A stretch of 64,000 bases of DNA from contig NZ_SDPN01000007.1 of the NCBI RefSeq assembly GCF_004134825.1, forward strand, positions 1 to 64,000, read 5' to 3'. Within the stretch, counting starts at the first letter, position 1; every line of letters begins with the position of its first letter. The stretch comes from Agromyces albus (GTDB taxonomy: Bacteria > Actinomycetota > Actinomycetes > Actinomycetales > Microbacteriaceae). The position numbers were made by a program, and so were the translations under genes. The notes beneath the pieces are model-generated. The model made no database searches and was not told the origin of the DNA. It saw nothing but the letters and a program-made list of their open reading frames with translations. This document shows, piece by piece, positions 60,964 to 64,000 of this stretch.

Positions 60964-62198
60964 GCCCGGTCCCCCTCGACACCCGCGGGCCAGGCGAGGG
61001 TCACCGTCGTGCCGTGCCCGACGCGGGAGACGATCTCGGCCGAGCCGCCTGCGTTCGACATGCGCTCCTCGATGGAGACGCGAAGTCCGAGCCGCTCGCC
61101 GGGCACGTGGGCGGGATCGAAGCCCCTTCCGTTGTCGGAGATCTCGATGACGCATCCCCCCGCCCGCACGCCGCGGATGCGGACCTCCCGACGAGTCGAG
61201 CGGCCCGCCTCGTCGGCGTGCTGGAGGCTGTTGACCATGGCCTGCACCGAGGCGGTGTAGAGCGCCTCGACGACTTCGACCGGCAGCTCGACACCGCCCG
61301 CGTTCACGACCCGCACGGTGAACGGCGTCGAGAACGTCGTGAGCGCTGCGCGAAGGCGCCGGACCAGGACCGGCAGTCCGATCCGGTCGAGCACCCGTGG
61401 TCCGGTCGCGGCCGCCTCGTCGAGGCGCTGGACGGCGTCGCGGGCCATTCGCGCGGCGAGGGCCTGCTCCTGGCTCGACTCGGCCGCCGCCGCGGAGAGG
61501 AGCGTCGTGAGCACGCTGTCATGCACGAGCGCGTCGATCTTCACCCGCTCGCTCTCCGTGGCGTGCTGGCGGGCCGCGAAGTCGTAGCGCTGCAGCGCCG
61601 CCTCCTGCGCCGAGTCGACGGCCTCGGCAGCCTGGCGGAGCATCGTGACGATGATGAGCACCACGACGCCGAGGATCACGGCGTACATCGCGTCGAGCAC
61701 TGCGAGCAGCACGTCAACCTCGCCGCCCGCCGGCAGGAGCCGGATGCCGCCGTAGATCGCCGGCACGACAATCGTGTACGCGGCGGCCCACACCGCGGGG
61801 AGGGCAACGACGGCCGCGGTCGTGGCCACGGTGCACACGTAGTAGAGCCAGGGCGCACTTTCCGCGATGAGCGCAGGCTTCGCGACGAGGAACGGCCACG
61901 CGAGGAGCGCCACCACGTAGAGGCCGGCGAATGCCAGGCACGCGGTGCGCACCGCGACCTTCGTGACTGTCGCCACGGCGAGGGCCACGATGGCGCCGTA
62001 CAGCACGGCCATGAGGGCGGGTCCTGCGCCCTCGACGAGCACCGACGACTGCGCGATCGCGCTCGGCAGCGTCTGCGCTCCGAATACGAGGCCGAACAGG
62101 CCGAGGGCACGCGACGAGATCGTCTCGACCTGCGCCCTCGTGACGGCGGCTCTGCGGCGCGGCGCGATGCGCGTCACGCGCCATTCAGCGGCGGGCAT
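60960..62198 (-). CDS. NarL-type sensor histidine kinase
   Basis: This 412-residue membrane kinase has about six spans in residues 30-200. It then has RVKIDALVHDSVLTTLLSAAA with the phospho-acceptor His (HD pattern of the HPK7/NarX-like group), VVEALYTASVQAMVNSLQHAD as the N box, and EISDNGRGFDPAHVPGERLGLRVSIEERM with the DNGRGF ATP motif. The signal is unknown. The ATG at 62198 lies inside the end of the response regulator gene (14-base overlap), and its own stop overlaps the degenerate partner; all three are co-translated. Confidence 0.88.
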   Translation of the reverse strand: MPAAEWRVTRIAPRRRAAVTRAQVETISSRALGLFGLVFGAQTLPSAIAQSSVLVEGAGPALMAVLYGAIVALAVATVTKVAVRTACLAFAGLYVVALLAWPFLVAKPALIAESAPWLYYVCTVATTAAVVALPAVWAAAYTIVVPAIYGGIRLLPAGGEVDVLLAVLDAMYAVILGVVVLIIVTMLRQAAEAVDSAQEAALQRYDFAARQHATESERVKIDALVHDSVLTTLLSAAAAESSQEQALAARMARDAVQRLDEAAATGPRVLDRIGLPVLVRRLRAALTTFSTPFTVRVVNAGGVELPVEVVEALYTASVQAMVNSLQHADEAGRSTRREVRIRGVRAGGCVIEISDNGRGFDPAHVPGERLGLRVSIEERMSNAGGSAEIVSRVGHGTTVTLAWPAGVEGDRA

Positions 62199-62877
62199 CC
62201 CCGCCGTCGATGTCGAGACCGGGGAGGATGCCGTCTTCGACGGCGCGGCGAAGGAGGTCGACCTTCGTCGGCGCCGGCCGCCCGACCTCGACGTACTTCG
62301 CTCGGATCCGATCGAGGTACTCGCGCGCCGTGGAGTGCGCGATGCCGAGTTGCATGGCGACGAGCTTCAGTGGGAGCCCGGAGGCGTAGAGATGCAGTAC
62401 GTCGCGTTCGCGGCGGCCGAGCTGCGCCTTCGCGAAGTCACGGTCGGCCTCGATGGCACTCGCCCACTCGACGTTGTTCAGCACCTCGCCGCGGGCGACG
62501 ACGGCGATCGAGGCGATGACCGACGACATCGGCGACGCCTTGGGGATGACCCCGGCTGCACCGGCCGCGAGCGACTCCCGCACGGCGGCGACCCGGTCGG
62601 CGATGCTGTGCACGAGCACGCCGCTGCCGGTGGCGAGCACCGCGCGAACGTTCTCGGTGACCGACGAACCGTCGCCGAGCGACAGGTCGAGCACGACGAC
62701 ATCGCAAGCACTGCCGTCGAGGGCCTCGAGCAGTTCGGGCACGTTCGCCGTGTCGGCCACGACGTCGTAGCCCGCGGCCTGGCAGGCTGCACGCAGGCCG
62801 AGCCGCACCGCCTCATGATCGTCGACGATCGCGACCGTAGCCGTTTCCCCCGGCGCTCGCCCCACTCCGCCCGTCAC
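62185..62877 (-). CDS. NarL/LuxR-family response regulator
   Basis: The protein has a receiver domain with VAIVDDHEAVRLGLRAA, the phosphorylation site DVVVLDLSLGDG and VIPKASPMSSV (Lys), and a C-terminal LuxR-type helix-turn-helix: LGRRERDVLHLYASGLPLKLVAMQLGIAHSTAREYLDRIRAKY. It should be phosphorylated by the kinase encoded next. A GTG at 62901 would directly abut TATCGT (62907-62902, minus strand), a likely -10 box, so that start could not be transcribed from it. I prefer GTG 62877, which has GGGGG about five bases upstream. Targets are unknown; autoregulation is usual. Confidence 0.9.
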   Translation of the reverse strand: MTGGVGRAPGETATVAIVDDHEAVRLGLRAACQAAGYDVVADTANVPELLEALDGSACDVVVLDLSLGDGSSVTENVRAVLATGSGVLVHSIADRVAAVRESLAAGAAGVIPKASPMSSVIASIAVVARGEVLNNVEWASAIEADRDFAKAQLGRRERDVLHLYASGLPLKLVAMQLGIAHSTAREYLDRIRAKYVEVGRPAPTKVDLLRRAVEDGILPGLDIDGGDARR

Positions 62878-62897
62878 GCGGCCCCCTTGTCCATGTG

Positions 62898-64000
62898 TCA
62901 CACGATAGCGCCCAGTCGCGCGACTGCCTCGACGTGGTGCGTATTCGGGAACAGGTCGAAGGCGCGGAGGGCCTGGAGCTCGTAGCCCCGTTCACGGAGC
63001 AGCCCGACATCACGCGCGAGCGCGACGGGGTCGCACGCGACGTAGACGAGCTGACGCGGCCGCAGCGCGGCGAGCCGGTCGACGACCGCTCGCCCCGCTC
63101 CCGATCGCGGCGGGTCGAGCACGATCGTCGCGTCGCGCAGCCGCGCGCGTTCCGCGGCGGACGCCTTCTCGTCGAGCTCGTCGAGGTAGCGGTCGACCCG
63201 AGCCGTGATTGCACGGGCGCCGACCCAGTCGGCGAGGTTCGCGCCGGCATGCTCGGTGGCACGCGCATCGGACTCGACCGTCGTGATGCGCACGGTCTCG
63301 CCGAACCGATCGCCGACCGCTGCGGCCAGCAGTCCCACGCCGCCGTACAGGTCGTGGTTGGCCGCGCGGGGGTCGAACAGGTCGCCGTCGATGAGCTCCT
63401 GCACCGCGCGGGAGAGGGTCGCCGCGGCGCCCGTGTGCACCTGCCAGAAGCCGTCGCGGTCGAGGCGGAAGGCTCGGTCGCCGACACGTTCCTCGATGGT
63501 CGGGCGGTCGCCGCGCGGCATCCGCTCGTCGCCGACAGCCACGAGGGACGGATCGCCCACGCTCGGCGCGATGAGGTCGATCGCCCGCACGCCCGGGAAC
63601 CTCTCGCCGAGCGGCGCGAGGGCGGCGAGTGCGGGCACGGCGAGCGGCAATGACGCCACGGGCACCACGGTGTGGCTGCGTGCCGCGTAGGGGCCGACAG
63701 TGCCGTCTGGGGTCACGTGCAGTCGCACGCGAGTGCGCCATCCCGTGCCCTCGTCGATCGAGACGTCGGGCGCGAGCGCCGGGTCGACCGGCTCGACCTC
63801 GACCGCGTGCTCGACGCCGCCCATGCGGGCGAGGGCGTCGCGCAGCACATCGGCCTTGAGCGCGCGCTGCCGCGGCATCCGAATGTGCCCGAACTCGGCG
63901 CCGCCGGCGCGCTTCTCGGGAGCGCGGTCGACGGATGCCTCGGGCCACACGTGCTCGCGCCGATCGTCCGATGCCGTCAGCACCTCGACCGTCTCGGCGC
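62898..64000 (-). CDS. TrmA/RlmC-type RNA uracil-5 methyltransferase, 5' end outside the window
   Basis: The frame continues past the right edge, so the N-terminus (probably a TRAM domain) is missing. About 367 codons are present. It has FRLDRDGFWQVHTGAAATL, LYGGVGLLAAAVGDRFG as the S-adenosylmethionine site, TIVLDPPRSGAGRAVV with the DPPR motif, and VYVACDPVALARDVGLL with the nucleophile Cys. These mark methylation of uracil C5 in tRNA or rRNA. Where iron-sulfur members carry CGGC-x-QH, this protein has AGGAEFGHI, so the cluster is probably absent. Its stop overlaps the leader of the response regulator gene. Confidence 0.9.
   Translation of the reverse strand, partial: AETVEVLTASDDRREHVWPEASVDRAPEKRAGGAEFGHIRMPRQRALKADVLRDALARMGGVEHAVEVEPVDPALAPDVSIDEGTGWRTRVRLHVTPDGTVGPYAARSHTVVPVASLPLAVPALAALAPLGERFPGVRAIDLIAPSVGDPSLVAVGDERMPRGDRPTIEERVGDRAFRLDRDGFWQVHTGAAATLSRAVQELIDGDLFDPRAANHDLYGGVGLLAAAVGDRFGETVRITTVESDARATEHAGANLADWVGARAITARVDRYLDELDEKASAAERARLRDATIVLDPPRSGAGRAVVDRLAALRPRQLVYVACDPVALARDVGLLRERGYELQALRAFDLFPNTHHVEAVARLGAIV

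Overview
The window is high-GC, densely coded chromosomal DNA. GTG and TTG starts are frequent and ATGA/GTGA stop-start overlaps are common. Together with a WhiB regulator, a LytR-CpsA-Psr protein, an acyl-CoA carboxylase epsilon subunit and decaprenyl-type rhamnose genes, this points to an actinobacterium. Many proteins read like Microbacteriaceae (Agromyces/Microbacterium type), but the family assignment is inference. No tRNA, rRNA, CRISPR array, transposase or phage gene was seen.

Layout. (1) 1-7390: a truncated GT2/membrane protein, WhiB, galE, a 49-residue membrane microprotein missed by size filters, a divergent GlxA/AdpA-like regulator, manA and an acyl-CoA dehydrogenase. (2) 7414-51437: about 44 kb of surface-polysaccharide genes in many short, alternating operons. 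These include two O-antigen-ligase-like proteins, two flippase-like proteins, a Wzm/Wzt ABC exporter joined to a WbbL-like rhamnosyltransferase, about fourteen glycosyltransferases, two DUF2142-type membrane proteins, a GtrA/GtrB-like pair, a large GT-C-like membrane protein, a CapD-type dehydratase and all four dTDP-rhamnose genes (rmlA/C opposite rmlB/D). There is also an LpxA-like acyltransferase opposite a GnnB/GnnA-like aminotransferase and oxidoreductase pair. Two secreted proteins lie inside: a five-repeat protein with a putative lysozyme-like head, and an S1 protease with cell-wall-binding repeats. (3) 51503-59623: LCP attachment enzyme, purE, purK, GtrA, a DarT-like protein, PH-domain protein, birA, accD and accE. 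(4) 59624-59952: no certain gene, but strong hairpins, a candidate small RNA and an intrinsic terminator. (5) 59953-64000: a response regulator with two membrane sensor proteins, then a truncated TrmA-type RNA methyltransferase.

How it fits together. Regions 1 and 3 follow the gene order I recall from mycobacteria (whiB2, manA, fadE25, wbbL/rmlD, LCP, purE, purK, GtrA, PH protein, birA, accD5, accE5), so the polysaccharide cluster looks like a large expansion inside a conserved backbone. manA, galE and rmlABCD supply mannose-6-P, UDP-Gal and dTDP-Rha. WbbL would place the first rhamnose on a prenyl-PP-GlcNAc primer. Other transferases extend the chain, Wzm/Wzt or the flippases export it, GtrA/GtrB/DUF2142 proteins may decorate it outside, and LCP would attach it to the wall.

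Many genes start 6-7 bases after a TAnnnT hexamer, which suggests leaderless transcription and helped choose starts. All function calls come from reading motifs by eye; no database search was run.
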